64,000 nt of DNA from Pedobacter psychrodurus (GCF_004331735.1 NZ_SJSO01000005.1:124001-188000); one strand, 5' to 3'. Shown: positions 1 to 9,342, counted from the stretch's first letter. Notes: a model not told the origin generated them from the letters alone. Numbers and translations are program-made.

Positions 1-1349
1 ATTTCTGGTTCAGTGGCGATTGCAACGGCCGTTGGGTAGATCCAATGAAAAAGGAAGATCAATGGACGAGAAGAAATTATCCCGATGATCATAATTTAAC
101 CTTAACAGCTATTGAAGATCAGATCAAAATGATCAGAAACCACGCTTCGCTGGCTTTTTGGTGTGGAGGAAACGAAATTACACCACCGGAAGACATTTTA
201 GAACCGCTAAAAAACGATATCCTACCAAGGTTGGATGGCACAAGAAAACTTTTCGATTTCTCTAACAGCGACGAAATGTCGTTTAATGCTATCGGTGGAA
301 ACGGCGATGGTCCTTACGGCATTCAGGATATCAAAACTTTTTGGGGTACGAAAACCTTTCCTTACAATTCGGAAGTGGGCTCGGTAGGGGTAGGTGATTA
401 TGTTTCTTTACTCCGTTTTATTCCAAAAGAGAACCTGATCGCCCCTCAATACAAAGCTAAGCCTGATTCGGTATGGGATTATCATAAGTATATCTCTTAC
501 GAGCAATACCTAAACCCTTATGGTAAGCCAAAAAGTGCAGAAGATTTTGCCATGAAAGCCCAATTAGCCAATTACGACCAATACAGGGCATTAATGGAAG
601 GTTTTTCTAATAAAATGTGGGATTGGTACACCGGTTCTATCATTTGGAAAACTCAAAACCCCTGGACAGCCCTGCGCGGACAGATGTACGATTATTACCT
701 CGATCCTAATGCCTGTTTATATGGCCTAAGGAAAGGAAGTGAACCCTTACATGTGATGATGAATCCTTTGGATAGCATGGTTACCATCGTAAACAATGGG
801 TTTAGCACTAAAAACAACCTGATGGTGCAGGCCAAAGCTTACGATATGGATGGCAAAGATTATTTCTACTCTCAGGCTTTTAATTCGGTTGGTCCATCTT
901 CGGTGAGAAGACTTTTTCCTATGAACGAATTCTTAGCCAAACTGGATAAAAAAGAAGGTGTATTTGTTTCTTTAAGGATTTTAGATCAAAAGCAAAGTAT
1001 TTTAAGCGAGAATATTTATTGGCTTCCTGGTAAGGATGGTGAATACTCGGGTTTAAAAAGCATCAAACAAACACCATTAAAAGTTGCAGCAGTTGATCAG
1101 AAAAATGGTAAGGTCGCCGTTACTTTGAGCAATGCAAATGGAAATCCGTTGGCATTTTTTAACCGTGTTGCTTTAATAAATGGCAATACAGGTGAGCGTG
1201 TACTTCCTGCTTTTTATGATGATAATTATGTGAGTATTTTACCGGGCGAAAGTAAAACGGTAACTGTAGAATATACAGGAAAACAAAGTAATCTGGCTGT
1301 AGAGGTGTATGGCTGGAATGTAGAAAAACAGAAAATAAATATTCAATAG
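1..1349 (+). CDS. Glycoside hydrolase family 2 protein, C-terminal part (exo-beta-glucosaminidase/beta-mannosidase-like)
   Basis: The reading frame is open from base 3, so the gene begins upstream of the window. The ATG at 45 is only an internal methionine: the preceding codons read FWFSGDCNGRWVDP, typical of the GH2 TIM barrel. Two catalytic glutamates fit the family. The acid/base is in WCGGNE (about nt 159-176), and the nucleophile is in NSEVGSVG (about nt 366-389). The last 170 or so residues are the beta-sandwich domains expected C-terminally in exo-glucosaminidase-like GH2 enzymes. These enzymes trim non-reducing-end glucosamine, mannose or related sugars from glycans, usually in the periplasm. 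The exact substrate cannot be read from this part, and the signal peptide would lie outside the window. Confidence 0.85.
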   Translation, partial: FWFSGDCNGRWVDPMKKEDQWTRRNYPDDHNLTLTAIEDQIKMIRNHASLAFWCGGNEITPPEDILEPLKNDILPRLDGTRKLFDFSNSDEMSFNAIGGNGDGPYGIQDIKTFWGTKTFPYNSEVGSVGVGDYVSLLRFIPKENLIAPQYKAKPDSVWDYHKYISYEQYLNPYGKPKSAEDFAMKAQLANYDQYRALMEGFSNKMWDWYTGSIIWKTQNPWTALRGQMYDYYLDPNACLYGLRKGSEPLHVMMNPLDSMVTIVNNGFSTKNNLMVQAKAYDMDGKDYFYSQAFNSVGPSSVRRLFPMNEFLAKLDKKEGVFVSLRILDQKQSILSENIYWLPGKDGEYSGLKSIKQTPLKVAAVDQKNGKVAVTLSNANGNPLAFFNRVALINGNTGERVLPAFYDDNYVSILPGESKTVTVEYTGKQSNLAVEVYGWNVEKQKINIQ

Positions 1350-1356
1350 TTTACAA

Positions 1357-1435
1357 GACCTATCAGGTTTAATTCGTATTTATATTGTTTTAAATGGCCT
1401 AATTGAAGGTTACGTCATTTAAAACCTGATAGGTC
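1357..1435. terminator. Inverted repeat downstream of the GH2 gene
   Basis: GACCTATCAGGTTT (1357-1370) is repeated in inverse orientation as AAACCTGATAGGTC (1422-1435), a perfect 14-bp pair about 50 bp apart. It starts 8 bp after the GH2 stop codon. It could fold into a long hairpin acting as a terminator, but no T-tract follows, so it could also be a dispersed palindromic repeat. Confidence 0.5.
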
Positions 1436-1797
1436 TATAAGTAGATCTTTATTGTTAGAGGTTTTTGGAAATGTTGGGTTCTATTGTTGTGGCTGATTGT
1501 AGTCCTGCTATCGCTTCAAGTCCTCACTCGTGCCTCGCTCCGGGCTTTTCGCTTTATCAGGTTTAATAACAAGGGGCGCTGCTGAAATCGCGATGGATCC
1601 GCGTTAGGGATTGTAAGGGTTCAGTACCGATTAAGCATCTGTTTTTATTTAATTACGGCATGCTTGCTTGTTTCACAGGTCTTCATTGGTACCGGAGCGA
1701 AGCGTAGCCCTGAAAAAGCCCGACCCTTGCGTAGCTTGGGTAACGCCCAGATTAGTTTGCAATTTTCGGTTGGCCGTTTGCAATTCAGGTTTATTAA
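1436..1797. repeat. Non-coding spacer with a piece of a dispersed repeat
   Basis: No convincing gene is seen. Around 1518-1546 the sequence is the reverse complement of part of the repeat copy at 7546-7830 (the segment around GAGCGAGG...GAGTGAGGACTTG). This suggests one repeat family lies in several intergenic spacers of this genome. The rest is moderately GC-rich and has no coding signature. Confidence 0.45.
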
Positions 1798-1801
1798 AAA
1801 C

Positions 1802-1834
1802 AAAAAAAGGCGACACTTTACGTATCGCCTTTTC
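1802..1834 (-). terminator. Intrinsic terminator of the ferredoxin gene
   Basis: The stem AAAGGCGA/TCGCCTTT encloses a short loop. Read on the minus strand, the stem is followed by a T-run (A-run 1802-1808 on the plus strand), about 20 bp after the ferredoxin stop codon. Confidence 0.75.
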
Positions 1835-1854
1835 TCTATAATATGTTTTACAAT

Positions 1855-2181
1855 CTAGCTTACGCCGTGTAATTTTACTTTTAGTCCGTCCATATTGTTG
1901 TTTAACTGCAACTGGCAGGCTAAGCGCGAATTTGGTAACAGATCAGGCAAAGTATCTAACATGGCATACTCATCGTCTGTCATTTCGTTAAGTTTCTCTT
2001 CGCCTTCTAACACATCAACACAGCAGGTAGCACATAAGGCCATTCCGCCACAGGTAGCCAGAATGTCGTACTCTGATGCTTTTAAAAACTCCATCAGGCT
2101 TAAACCCATGTCGGTTGGTGCAACGTGTTCTGTAACCGAGCCATCCGGCTCTTGCATGTATATATTAATATTGTTTTCCAT
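1855..2181 (-). CDS. [2Fe-2S] ferredoxin (adrenodoxin-like)
   Basis: A 108-residue plant/adrenodoxin-type ferredoxin. The cluster ligands appear as CGGMALCATC followed by a later Cys in RLACQLQL, matching the C-x5-C-x2-C...C pattern of this fold. Length and acidic character fit a small soluble electron carrier. The gene lies just downstream of and in the same direction as the reductase at 2224-3234 (42-bp spacing), so the pair probably forms an operon in which the flavoprotein reduces the ferredoxin with NADPH. The final electron acceptor is not evident. The minus-strand terminator at 1802-1834 closes the operon. Confidence 0.9.
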   Translation of the reverse strand: MENNINIYMQEPDGSVTEHVAPTDMGLSLMEFLKASEYDILATCGGMALCATCCVDVLEGEEKLNEMTDDEYAMLDTLPDLLPNSRLACQLQLNNNMDGLKVKLHGVS

Positions 2182-2223
2182 TTTTTAGCTTACTTATGTT
2201 GATTCACAAATATAGTAGAAAGC

Positions 2224-3234
2224 TTAAAATTCTGAAACTCCGTTTACAGTTGTATATTTCATGGTATATTTAACACCAGGATTCATGTAAGAATAAGCGC
2301 TGTGGCTCATTAATGCAGCCTCGTGGAAACCACAAAGAATCAATTTTAGTTTATTGGTGTAAGTGTTGATATCGCCAATAGCATAAATTCCAGGGATATT
2401 TGTCGAATAATCATCAACATTAACCTCGATTGCACTTTTGTTGATATTTAAGTTCCAGTCTTCGATCGGACCTAATTTAGGACTTAAACCAAACAAAGGA
2501 ATTAAGTGATCAGCCTCTATCACAGTTTTTTCCATGGTACGATTCTGCACAATTTCAACTTGCTCTAATTTATCAGTTCCTTGCACCGCTTGAAGATTGC
2601 TGTTTAAAATCAAATTGATTTTTCCACTTTCTGCCAATGCCATTACTTTAGCAACCGAATCTGGAGCACCACGGAAACTTTCGCTTCTGTGCACTAAAGT
2701 TAATTCAGAGCAAACTTCTGCTAAATAAATGGTCCAGTCTAAGGCAGAGTCGCCACCACCGGCAATTACCATTTTCTGATCGCGGTATTTCTCCGGGTCA
2801 AGGATCATGTAGTTTACACCTTTACCGTTCTCAAAGTTCTCTAAGTTTTCTACGGCCGGTTTACGCGGTTCAAAACAGCCTAAACCACCGGCAATTACCA
2901 CAACTTTAGCTTCGATAACGGTACCCATATTGGTAGTTAAAACGAAATCGGCCTCGCCACGCTTTTCTAAACCTTCAATACGCTCGCCTAAAGTAAACGT
3001 TGGATGGAAAGGTTTTGCCTGCTCCATTAAGTTATCGACAAGTTCCTGAGCCAACACAGAAGGATAACCAGGGATATCGTATATCGGTTTTTTAGGGTAA
3101 ATTTCAGACAGCTGACCACCAACCTGAGGCAGGTAGTCAATTAAATGGCAACGCATTTTTAATAAACCGGCTTCAAAAATGGCGAATAAGCCAACCGGAC
3201 CAGCGCCTATTACGGCTATATCAGTAGTGATCAT
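2224..3234 (-). CDS. Thioredoxin-reductase-like ferredoxin/flavodoxin-NADP(+) reductase
   Basis: A 336-residue flavoprotein with an N-terminal FAD-binding Rossmann motif (IAVIGAGPVG, residues about 6-15) and a second nucleotide-binding motif in VIAGGGDSALDW. The CxxC disulfide of true thioredoxin reductases is absent at the usual place, which points to the YumC-type ferredoxin-NADP reductases. The C-terminal GDINTY motif contacts FAD in the family. It transfers electrons between NADPH and a ferredoxin, most likely the product of the adjacent 1855-2181 gene. An upstream TAACTTTG box (3251-3258, minus strand) matches the Bacteroidota -7 element. Confidence 0.88.
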   Translation of the reverse strand: MITTDIAVIGAGPVGLFAIFEAGLLKMRCHLIDYLPQVGGQLSEIYPKKPIYDIPGYPSVLAQELVDNLMEQAKPFHPTFTLGERIEGLEKRGEADFVLTTNMGTVIEAKVVVIAGGLGCFEPRKPAVENLENFENGKGVNYMILDPEKYRDQKMVIAGGGDSALDWTIYLAEVCSELTLVHRSESFRGAPDSVAKVMALAESGKINLILNSNLQAVQGTDKLEQVEIVQNRTMEKTVIEADHLIPLFGLSPKLGPIEDWNLNINKSAIEVNVDDYSTNIPGIYAIGDINTYTNKLKLILCGFHEAALMSHSAYSYMNPGVKYTMKYTTVNGVSEF

Positions 3235-3250
3235 TAAAAAAAATTTGACG

Positions 3251-3258
3251 CAAAGTTA
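3251..3258 (-). promoter_or_regulatory. Bacteroidota-type -7 promoter box for the reductase-ferredoxin operon
   Basis: On the minus strand this reads TAACTTTG, an exact TAnnTTTG match, 16 bp before the start codon of the reductase gene. A TTG lies near the expected -33 position, but its spacing is imperfect. Confidence 0.55.
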
Positions 3259-3431
3259 CAAAATAAAGTATTATCAATCCTGTTATTTAGAAATATTCTA
3301 GATAATTTTGTAATCTTGTTGTATTCAATATTTTATATGCTTTGCGTTGGTGTAAAACAAAAGTTAAGGGTTTTTAGCAGTTTAAAGCAAATTATAATTG
3401 GTCTATGGATTTAGTGGGAAATTTAATTTAA

Positions 3432-3926
3432 TTACTCTGCCGAGTCATAAAAAGATAATATTTTAGCTTTACCAATAACCCGTTCTCCTTCATGAATATG
3501 CCATACCAGCCCAACATATAAATATTGATGGAGCGATGGGAAATCAAGGAATCTAACTTTTACGATCTTTTTCTCGCCGGGCTCGATCGTAGGCCATTCG
3601 CTAAAATTAAGATCACCAATGTAAGTTTGCAATATTTGGCCCTGTTTATATTCGAATACATGATTAGGTCTGAAGCCTGATATAATCCCAGTCTTCTTTC
3701 CACCTTCATTTGTTGGTTTTAGTTCCAGTTCCGCCTTTACTAAAACGAGTGGGTTCGAGTTTTCATACTCGATTTCATTAAAACTTACTAACGTGTATTT
3801 ATCATATGCCATTAAATCAAAAATTTTTGATTCACTTGTTGCTAGCCATTTTTTGTAAATAAGCGCTCCATTTTGATATAAATAAAGCTGATTATTTTTA
3901 ATTTCTTTATGAATTTTCATCATCAT
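3432..3926 (-). CDS. Hypothetical protein, beta-rich
   Basis: A soluble protein of about 165 residues with no signal peptide and no family I recognise with certainty. The middle segment (AELELKPTNEGGKKTGIISGFRPNH) has the look of the EF-Tu C-terminal-like domain found in small Bacteroidota proteins, but this is weak. An earlier ATG at 3977 would overlap the upstream peptidase gene by 40 bp. I prefer one of the consecutive Met codons at 3926-3918, just after the peptidase stop, which suggests translational coupling. It is probably co-transcribed with the prolyl oligopeptidase. Confidence 0.6.
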   Translation of the reverse strand: MMMKIHKEIKNNQLYLYQNGALIYKKWLATSESKIFDLMAYDKYTLVSFNEIEYENSNPLVLVKAELELKPTNEGGKKTGIISGFRPNHVFEYKQGQILQTYIGDLNFSEWPTIEPGEKKIVKVRFLDFPSLHQYLYVGLVWHIHEGERVIGKAKILSFYDSAE

Positions 3927-3937
3927 AACTGACAATT

Positions 3938-6064
3938 CTACCAATTCATCCCTAAATTCTGAAACACAAAGCTCCATACATCAGCAGCTTCGTCAATCAA
4001 TTTTGTAGTTGGCTTGCCTGCACCATGGCCTGCTTTGGTTTCGATCCTGATTAAAACCGGGTTTTCGCCTTTGTATTTCTCCTGTAAGGTTGCGGCAAAT
4101 TTAAATGAGTGTGCAGGTACTACGCGGTCATCGTGATCGGCTGTTGTGATCAGTGTTGCCGGATAATTAACACCGCTTTTTAGGTTATGGAGTGGCGAAT
4201 ATTTAATCAGGTAATCGAAATCTTCCTTTTTATCGCTACTTCCGTATTCAACTACCCAACCCCAGCCTACAGTAAATTTATGATACCGCAACATGTCTAA
4301 AACGCCAACTGCTGGTAAAGCCACTTTAAACAGATCGGGTCTTTGAGTCATACAGGCACTTACCAACAGGCCGCCGTTCGAACCGCCGGAAATAGCAATT
4401 TTAGATGGATTGGTATACTTCTCTTTAACCAGATATTCGGCTGCGGCAATAAAATCGTCGAAAACGTTCTGTTTTTTTGCTAACATACCACCTTTATGCC
4501 AAGCCTCGCCGTATTCACTTCCACCACGTAAACTCGGTTGAACGTAAATTCCTCCCCGCTCTAAAAATAACATTCGCGATAAGCTAAATCCAGGTGTTAA
4601 ACTGACTTGGAAGCCGCCGTATGCATAAAGATAGACCGGATTTTTGCCATCCAGTTTGATCCCTTTTTTGTGTACAATAAACATGGGTACTTTTGTGCCA
4701 TCTTTTGATGGGTAAAATACCTGTTTGGTTTCATAGTTATCGGTATTAAATTGGAGGTCTGAATTTTTATATAATATCGATTCGCTTTTGTTAATGTCGT
4801 ACCGGTAAATAGTACCGGGAGTGGTGAAATTAGAAAAGGTGTAAAAGAATTCTTTGTCTTCTTTGTAGCCGCCAAAGCCTCCAACGGTTCCAATGGCTGG
4901 TAGTTTTACGTCGCCAATTTTCTTTCCGGTTAAATCAAACTGAACAATATTGGTGCTTGCGTCTTTTAAATAGGATGCCCAAAGAAATCCGCCACCAGTT
5001 CCAATACCTTCTAAAGCCAATTTCGATTCGGGGATAATTTTCTGCCAGTTTTTAGGATCTGCATTTTTTGAATCAACCAAAACCACCTGTTTGTTCTCGG
5101 CGCCCAGATCGGTATTTACCAATAGTTTATCGCCAATATTATCAATAACACTGTGGTTGTTTTCAAACCCCTTAACCAATAAGGCGATTTTACTATTTGG
5201 TGCGCTCAGATCTTGATAATACAATGCATTGCCTGAAGTACCTGCACTGGCGTAAACCACCAAAAAGCGTTCATCTTCGGTAACATTGGCGCCGAAATAT
5301 AGATTTGGATTGGTTTTGTCTTCAAAAGTTAATTGATCATTTTGCTGCTCATCGCCCAATTTATGGTAATACACTTTTTGATATTTATTGGCTGCAGAAA
5401 GATCAGTTCCTTTAACAGGCTCATCAAATTTACTGTAGTAAAAACCATCGCCTTTCCAGGCTGCGCCAGAGAATTTGGTCCATTTCAGCTCATCCGCTAA
5501 TTTGGTTTTGCTGGCTATTTCCATTACGTAAATATTGCTCCAGTCTGATCCTGCTTGCGCAACCGAGTAGGCCAGGTATTTTTTGTCGTGCGAAAAACCG
5601 AGCAGCGAAACGGCTGCTGTTCCGTCTTTTGTGAGTTTATTTGGATCTAGAAAAACCTCTTCCTTACCTTCTAAGCCTTTTTTAATAAACCAGATACTTT
5701 GGTTCTGAAGGCCATCATTTTTAGTGAAAAAATAATATTCACCAACCTTAAATGGTGCGCTTTCTTTAGGGTAATTCCATAATGCTGTTAAACGCTTTTT
5801 AATGTCGGCGCGGTAGGGAATTTGCTCCAGATAGTTTTGGGTAACCTTATTTTCGGCTACAACCCAGGCTTTTGTCTCTGCCGAGGTATCATTCTCTAGC
5901 CATCTATAAGGATCGGCAATGGTTGTTCCGAAATAATTATCTTTTGTGCTATCTTTTTTCGTTTCAGGGTATTTCATCAATGTTATTTTTTCTGCAGGTT
6001 TTTTGCCCTGGTTACAGGCAAACAGACTTAATGCAAATAAGCTCAATACAATTTGTTTTTTCAT
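3938..6064 (-). CDS. Prolyl oligopeptidase (family S9A), lipoprotein
   Basis: A 708-residue serine peptidase cleaving after proline in short peptides. It starts with a lipoprotein signal (hydrophobic stretch ending LFAC, Cys at about residue 17), so it is probably tethered in the periplasm. After the YPETKKD...DPYRWLE start typical of S9A comes a beta-propeller. The C-terminal hydrolase domain has the nucleophile in SGGSNGG (about residue 555), the acid in DHDDRVVPAH, and the histidine in KAGHGAG near the end. Size and motif order match complete prolyl endopeptidases. The small gene at 3432-3926 follows it closely. Confidence 0.93.
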   Translation of the reverse strand: MKKQIVLSLFALSLFACNQGKKPAEKITLMKYPETKKDSTKDNYFGTTIADPYRWLENDTSAETKAWVVAENKVTQNYLEQIPYRADIKKRLTALWNYPKESAPFKVGEYYFFTKNDGLQNQSIWFIKKGLEGKEEVFLDPNKLTKDGTAAVSLLGFSHDKKYLAYSVAQAGSDWSNIYVMEIASKTKLADELKWTKFSGAAWKGDGFYYSKFDEPVKGTDLSAANKYQKVYYHKLGDEQQNDQLTFEDKTNPNLYFGANVTEDERFLVVYASAGTSGNALYYQDLSAPNSKIALLVKGFENNHSVIDNIGDKLLVNTDLGAENKQVVLVDSKNADPKNWQKIIPESKLALEGIGTGGGFLWASYLKDASTNIVQFDLTGKKIGDVKLPAIGTVGGFGGYKEDKEFFYTFSNFTTPGTIYRYDINKSESILYKNSDLQFNTDNYETKQVFYPSKDGTKVPMFIVHKKGIKLDGKNPVYLYAYGGFQVSLTPGFSLSRMLFLERGGIYVQPSLRGGSEYGEAWHKGGMLAKKQNVFDDFIAAAEYLVKEKYTNPSKIAISGGSNGGLLVSACMTQRPDLFKVALPAVGVLDMLRYHKFTVGWGWVVEYGSSDKKEDFDYLIKYSPLHNLKSGVNYPATLITTADHDDRVVPAHSFKFAATLQEKYKGENPVLIRIETKAGHGAGKPTTKLIDEAADVWSFVFQNLGMNW

Positions 6065-6433
6065 GCCTCATGAGATTTATTTACTAATATATGTTTTTAC
6101 CTTCGGGATGATTGCACTGATTTTGAGATTTCACAGATTTTTCCTTGCAGATTGATTGCAAAGATTACACAGATTGTGATTTTTTTTCCTCTGGTCTTTC
6201 TACTTTAGACTTTAAGCTTTTCGCCTTCGGGGTTTTCACAATTGAGAAATTAAGGACATTAAGTTTTTTGCCACGGAAACACAGATTTACACGAAGTTTG
6301 GCTCCTTATTTTAGTCTTTGGTCTGTCCCCTTAGTCTTTAGGTTTTTACCTTCGGATTGATTACACCGATTTAGGATTTCACAGATTACGGAGCTTTGGT
6401 CTTTCAGCTTTAGTCTTTCAGCTTTTTTTCCTT
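6065..6433. repeat. AT-rich spacer with degenerate direct repeats
   Basis: There is no gene. Two related segments of about 45 bp, near 6089-6140 and 6343-6390, share the words TTTTTACCTTCGG, GATTGATTACA and GATTTCACAGATT. Shorter echoes (CTTTTCGCCTTCGG, CTTTAGTCTTTCAGC) lie between them. The spacer looks built from duplicated junk between divergently transcribed genes. Confidence 0.5.
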
Positions 6434-6441
6434 TACCTTTG
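6434..6441 (+). promoter_or_regulatory. Bacteroidota-type -7 box for lpxH
   Basis: TACCTTTG is an exact TAnnTTTG match ending 7 bp before the lpxH ATG. This implies a nearly leaderless mRNA if it is used. No clear -33 TTTG is seen 19 bp upstream. Confidence 0.4.
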
Positions 6442-6448
6442 AAAATCC

Positions 6449-7198
6449 ATGGCAAAAAATATTTACTTCGCTTCCGATTTTCATTTAGGCACACCAAATT
6501 ATGCCGAAAGCCGTGCCCGTGAAGCGCGTATTGTAAATTGGTTAAATTTTATAGAACCAAATTGTGGCGAACTGTTTTTGATGGGCGATATTTTCGATTT
6601 CTGGTTTGAGTACGCTAAAGTGATTCCGAAGGGATTTATCCGTTTACAGGGTAAGTTGGTTACTATGGCCGATACCGGCATAAAAATCTATTTTTTTAAA
6701 GGTAACCATGACATGTGGGTGCGCGATTATTTCACTCAGGAAATCGGCATGGAAATCATTAGCGATGAATTGATCATTGAAAGGGGTAGCAAGAAGTTCT
6801 ATCTACACCACGGCGACGGCTTAGGGCCAGGGGATAGCAAATATAAATTCTTAAGAAAGATTTTTAGAAGTAAGGTTTGCCAATGGCTATTTGCCCGTTT
6901 GCATCCAAACCTAGGGATTGCTATGGCAAATGGATGGAGCCAGGGCAGTAGGGCAGCACAAACCGAGAAAGAAGTTTTTTTAGGAGAGGATAAAGAATGG
7001 CTGGCCATTTATGCCAAAGAGCAGTTGCAAAAGACACATTTCGATTATTTCATTTTCGGACATAGGCACTTGCCGCTCGATATCGATTTAGGTAATGGAA
7101 GCCGATATGTTAATACTGGGGAGTGGCTTAATTATAACTCTTATGCGGTATTTGATGGGCAAGATCTAAAGTTGGAATATTATAATCCAAAGCCGTAA
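6449..7198 (+). CDS. lpxH: UDP-2,3-diacylglucosamine diphosphatase LpxH
   Basis: A 249-residue calcineurin-like metallophosphoesterase that hydrolyses UDP-2,3-diacylglucosamine to lipid X in lipid A synthesis, on the cytoplasmic face of the inner membrane. The metal-binding series is complete: SDFHLG near residue 9, GDIFDFW near 48, GNHD near 88, HHGDG near 125 and GHRH near 207. The length equals the usual size of the Bacteroidota form. It stands alone, followed by repeat sequences instead of other lipid A genes. Confidence 0.9.
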   Translation: MAKNIYFASDFHLGTPNYAESRAREARIVNWLNFIEPNCGELFLMGDIFDFWFEYAKVIPKGFIRLQGKLVTMADTGIKIYFFKGNHDMWVRDYFTQEIGMEIISDELIIERGSKKFYLHHGDGLGPGDSKYKFLRKIFRSKVCQWLFARLHPNLGIAMANGWSQGSRAAQTEKEVFLGEDKEWLAIYAKEQLQKTHFDYFIFGHRHLPLDIDLGNGSRYVNTGEWLNYNSYAVFDGQDLKLEYYNPKP

Positions 7199-7211
7199 TA
7201 TTTTATTTTTT

Positions 7212-7500
7212 GGAAAGCAAAGTCTGTAGCGTTTGTTTAATGTTAGCCGGGCTTTCCGTTATAGCCCCGATAAAAAAAATCGGGAGCTGCCATTTCATCC
7301 GATAGCTATCGGATCCCGTTTAGTTATACAGGTTTCTGCTGCTATTTAGGGTTGCGTTATGCCTAAAATGCACCGTTCTTTGTTCCTAAACCCGATATAA
7401 GTGTAAAGCCCGTAGCGAAGCGAGGACTTGGAACGTTAGCGGGGCTGCCGACTGCCACAGGCACAGAACTGTTCATTTCCAAATCCCTTTCGATAATACT
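7212..7500 (+). repeat. Intergenic repeat, copy A
   Basis: This is the first of two direct copies of an approximately 285-bp element between lpxH and prfA. The cores are nearly identical between copies (about 7303-7407 and 7641-7745), including the perfect palindrome ATCCGATAGCTATCGGAT and a run ending GATATAAGTGTAAAG. An upstream hairpin CCCGAT...ATCGGG (7266-7285) is also shared in position. No open reading frame is conserved between the copies, so a structured non-coding repeat is more likely. Confidence 0.75.
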
Positions 7501-7545
7501 GTACCTTCCTTTTCATGCCTGCACCGTTGATGAATACCTTGTTTT

Positions 7546-7830
7546 TGGAAAGCAGAGCCTGTAGCTCGGTTTAATGTTCGTCGGGCTTTTCGTTATAGTC
7601 CCGATTTTTTTAAAATCGCGAGCTGCCACTGCATCCGATAGCTATCGGATCCCGTTTAGTTATACAGGTTTCTGCTGCTATTTAGGGTTGCATTATGCCT
7701 AAAATGCACCGTTCTTTGTTCCTAAACCCGATATAAGTGTAAAGCTCGGAGCGAGGTACGAGTGAGGACTTGGAATGTTAGCGGGGCTACCGGCCGCCAT
7801 GTACACAGAAATGCTCATTTCCAAAATCTT
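7546..7830 (+). repeat. Intergenic repeat, copy B
   Basis: This second direct copy diverges from copy A mainly at the flanks (for example the CGATTTTTTTAAAATCG hairpin arm and the GAGCGAGGTACGAGTGAGG segment). The central 105 bases are almost unchanged. A piece of the same segment occurs inverted near 1518-1546, so the family is dispersed. The conserved centre against variable hairpin loops suggests the structure matters, or that the copies are young. Confidence 0.75.
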
Positions 7831-7941
7831 TGATAAACTCTAGTTTTTCCTTTCCAAACTAATTCAGCTTTTTTCCTTATTTTTGCATTTCCTAATTTTT
7901 GGCGATACGCTAGCAGTCAGGAAATTTCAACAAGAATAAAT

Positions 7942-9015
7942 ATGTTAGATAAATTAGAAGCTATAAAGCTGCGTTGGGAAGATGTAGAAGAATCGTTGAG
8001 CAATCCGGATGTAATTCAGGATATGAAACGATTTGCAGCTTTAAACAAAGAATATAAAGACTTAGGCAAAATTGTAGACGAATATAAAATCTACAAAAAT
8101 GTGATGAGTAACATTGATGCCAACAAAGAAATTTTAGCAACAGAGAAAGACGCTGAAATGCGTGAGATGGCAAAGGAAGAGCTGGATATGCTTTTAAAGC
8201 AACAGGAAGAAATGGAAAGCAATATCCGTTTAATGTTGATTCCTAAAGATCCGGAAGATGCTAAGAATGCCGTATTTGAGATCCGTGGCGGTACTGGTGG
8301 CGATGAGGCTGCTTTATTTGCAGGCGATTTATACCGCATGTATACCCGTTATTTCGAAACCAAAGGCTGGAAAGTAGAAACGGTTGATGTAACCGAAGGT
8401 ACTGCGGGCGGTTATAAAGAGGTAATTCTGAAAGTAAATGGCGATGATGTTTATGGTCAGTTAAAGTACGAAAGCGGCGTACATCGCGTGCAACGTGTGC
8501 CAGATACCGAAACACAGGGCCGTGTGCATACATCAGCTGCTTCTGTAGCTGTTTTGCCAGAAGCTGAAGAAATTGATCTATACATTAATCCTGCCGATAT
8601 TGAGTTGCAAACCTCGCGCTCAGGTGGTGCAGGTGGACAGAACGTAAATAAAGTAGAAACGAAAGTGCAGTTAACGCACAAGCCATCTGGTTTGGTGGTG
8701 GTGTGTCAGCAAGAGCGTTCGCAATTAGGTAACCGTGTTATTGCAATGGAGATGTTGCGTAGCAAGCTTTATGATATCGAATTGCAGAAAAAGAATGGCG
8801 ATATTGCCGCTAAGCGTAAAACAATGGTATCAACAGGAGACCGTTCTGCTAAGATTAGAACCTACAATTACCCTCAGGGCCGCGTTACCGAACACCGTAT
8901 CGGCTTAACGATGTATAACCTTCCATCGATCATGGATGGCGACATCCAGGAGATTATTAGTGCACTTCAGTTTGCAGAAAATGCAGAAAAGATGCAAGAA
9001 GGTGCTGTAGGTTAG
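7942..9015 (+). CDS. prfA: Peptide chain release factor 1
   Basis: A 357-residue class I release factor that recognises UAA and UAG and triggers peptide release in the ribosome. The GGQ motif ([14 protein letters not shown], about residues 227-240) and the tripeptide region around [14 protein letters not shown] are present. Length is full. A TATTTTTG box at 7878-7885 resembles a -7 element about 57 bp before the start. No prmC methyltransferase gene follows; the next genes are tRNAs. Confidence 0.95.
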   Translation: MLDKLEAIKLRWEDVEESLSNPDVIQDMKRFAALNKEYKDLGKIVDEYKIYKNVMSNIDANKEILATEKDAEMREMAKEELDMLLKQQEEMESNIRLMLIPKDPEDAKNAVFEIRGGTGGDEAALFAGDLYRMYTRYFETKGWKVETVDVTEGTAGGYKEVILKVNGDDVYGQLKYESGVHRVQRVPDTETQGRVHTSAASVAVLPEAEEIDLYINPADIELQTSRSGGAGGQNVNKVETKVQLTHKPSGLVVVCQQERSQLGNRVIAMEMLRSKLYDIELQKKNGDIAAKRKTMVSTGDRSAKIRTYNYPQGRVTEHRIGLTMYNLPSIMDGDIQEIISALQFAENAEKMQEGAVG

Positions 9016-9041
9016 GGAGTTAAATATTTTTAAAAAAAAAG

Positions 9042-9072
9042 TTTGCGAATTAAGATATAGTCTCTATATTTG
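9042..9072 (+). promoter_or_regulatory. Promoter of the first tRNA-Asp gene
   Basis: TTTG (9042-9045), a 19-bp spacer and TATATTTG (9065-9072) match the Bacteroidota consensus TTTG-N19-TAnnTTTG exactly. The tRNA begins 46 bp further on. Confidence 0.8.
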
Positions 9073-9118
9073 CAACCTCGAAAGAGACAAGAGGTTCGAA
9101 CTTTAAAGAAGAACAAAA

Positions 9119-9192
9119 GGAGTGGTAGTTCAGCTGGTTAGAATGCCTGCCTGTCACGCAGGAGGTCGCGGGTTCGAGTCCCGTCCATTCCG
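9119..9192 (+). tRNA. tRNA-Asp (GTC), copy 1
   Basis: A 74-nt cloverleaf: acceptor arms GGAGTGG/CCATTCC with one G-U pair, D-arm around TAGTTCAGCTGGTTAGA, anticodon stem CCTGC/GCAGG with loop CTGTCAC (anticodon GTC), T-arm GCGGGTTCGAGTCCCGT, discriminator G. CCA is not encoded. Confidence 0.96.
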
Positions 9193-9198
9193 CAACAA

Positions 9199-9231
9199 AA
9201 GCCTTAACTTGAAAAAGTTGAGGCTTTTTTG
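9199..9231 (+). terminator. Terminator after tRNA-Asp copy 1
   Basis: The hairpin AAGCCTTAACT/AGTTGAGGCTT with a short A-rich loop is followed by a T-run, so the two tRNA genes appear to be separate transcription units. Confidence 0.75.
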
Positions 9232-9334
9232 TTTAATAATCGTTTTGATTAAAATATTTAGAATGAGGTTCAGGGTGTTACGTAATTATTGATTAAAAAG
9301 TCGATTAGCATAGTGATAAACTGAATATAGTGTC

Positions 9335-9342
9335 TATATTTG
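9335..9342 (+). promoter_or_regulatory. -7 promoter box of the second tRNA-Asp gene
   Basis: TATATTTG matches TAnnTTTG. Sequence from here to the tRNA parallels the first tRNA leader (GCA...CGAAAG...TTCRAACTTTAAAGA...ACAAAAGG), as expected from tandem duplication. The -33 TTTG is poorly conserved. Confidence 0.6.

Noticed and set aside
1664..1858. 64-codon frame in the first spacer
   Set aside because: It runs through a dispersed repeat and the ferredoxin terminator hairpin.
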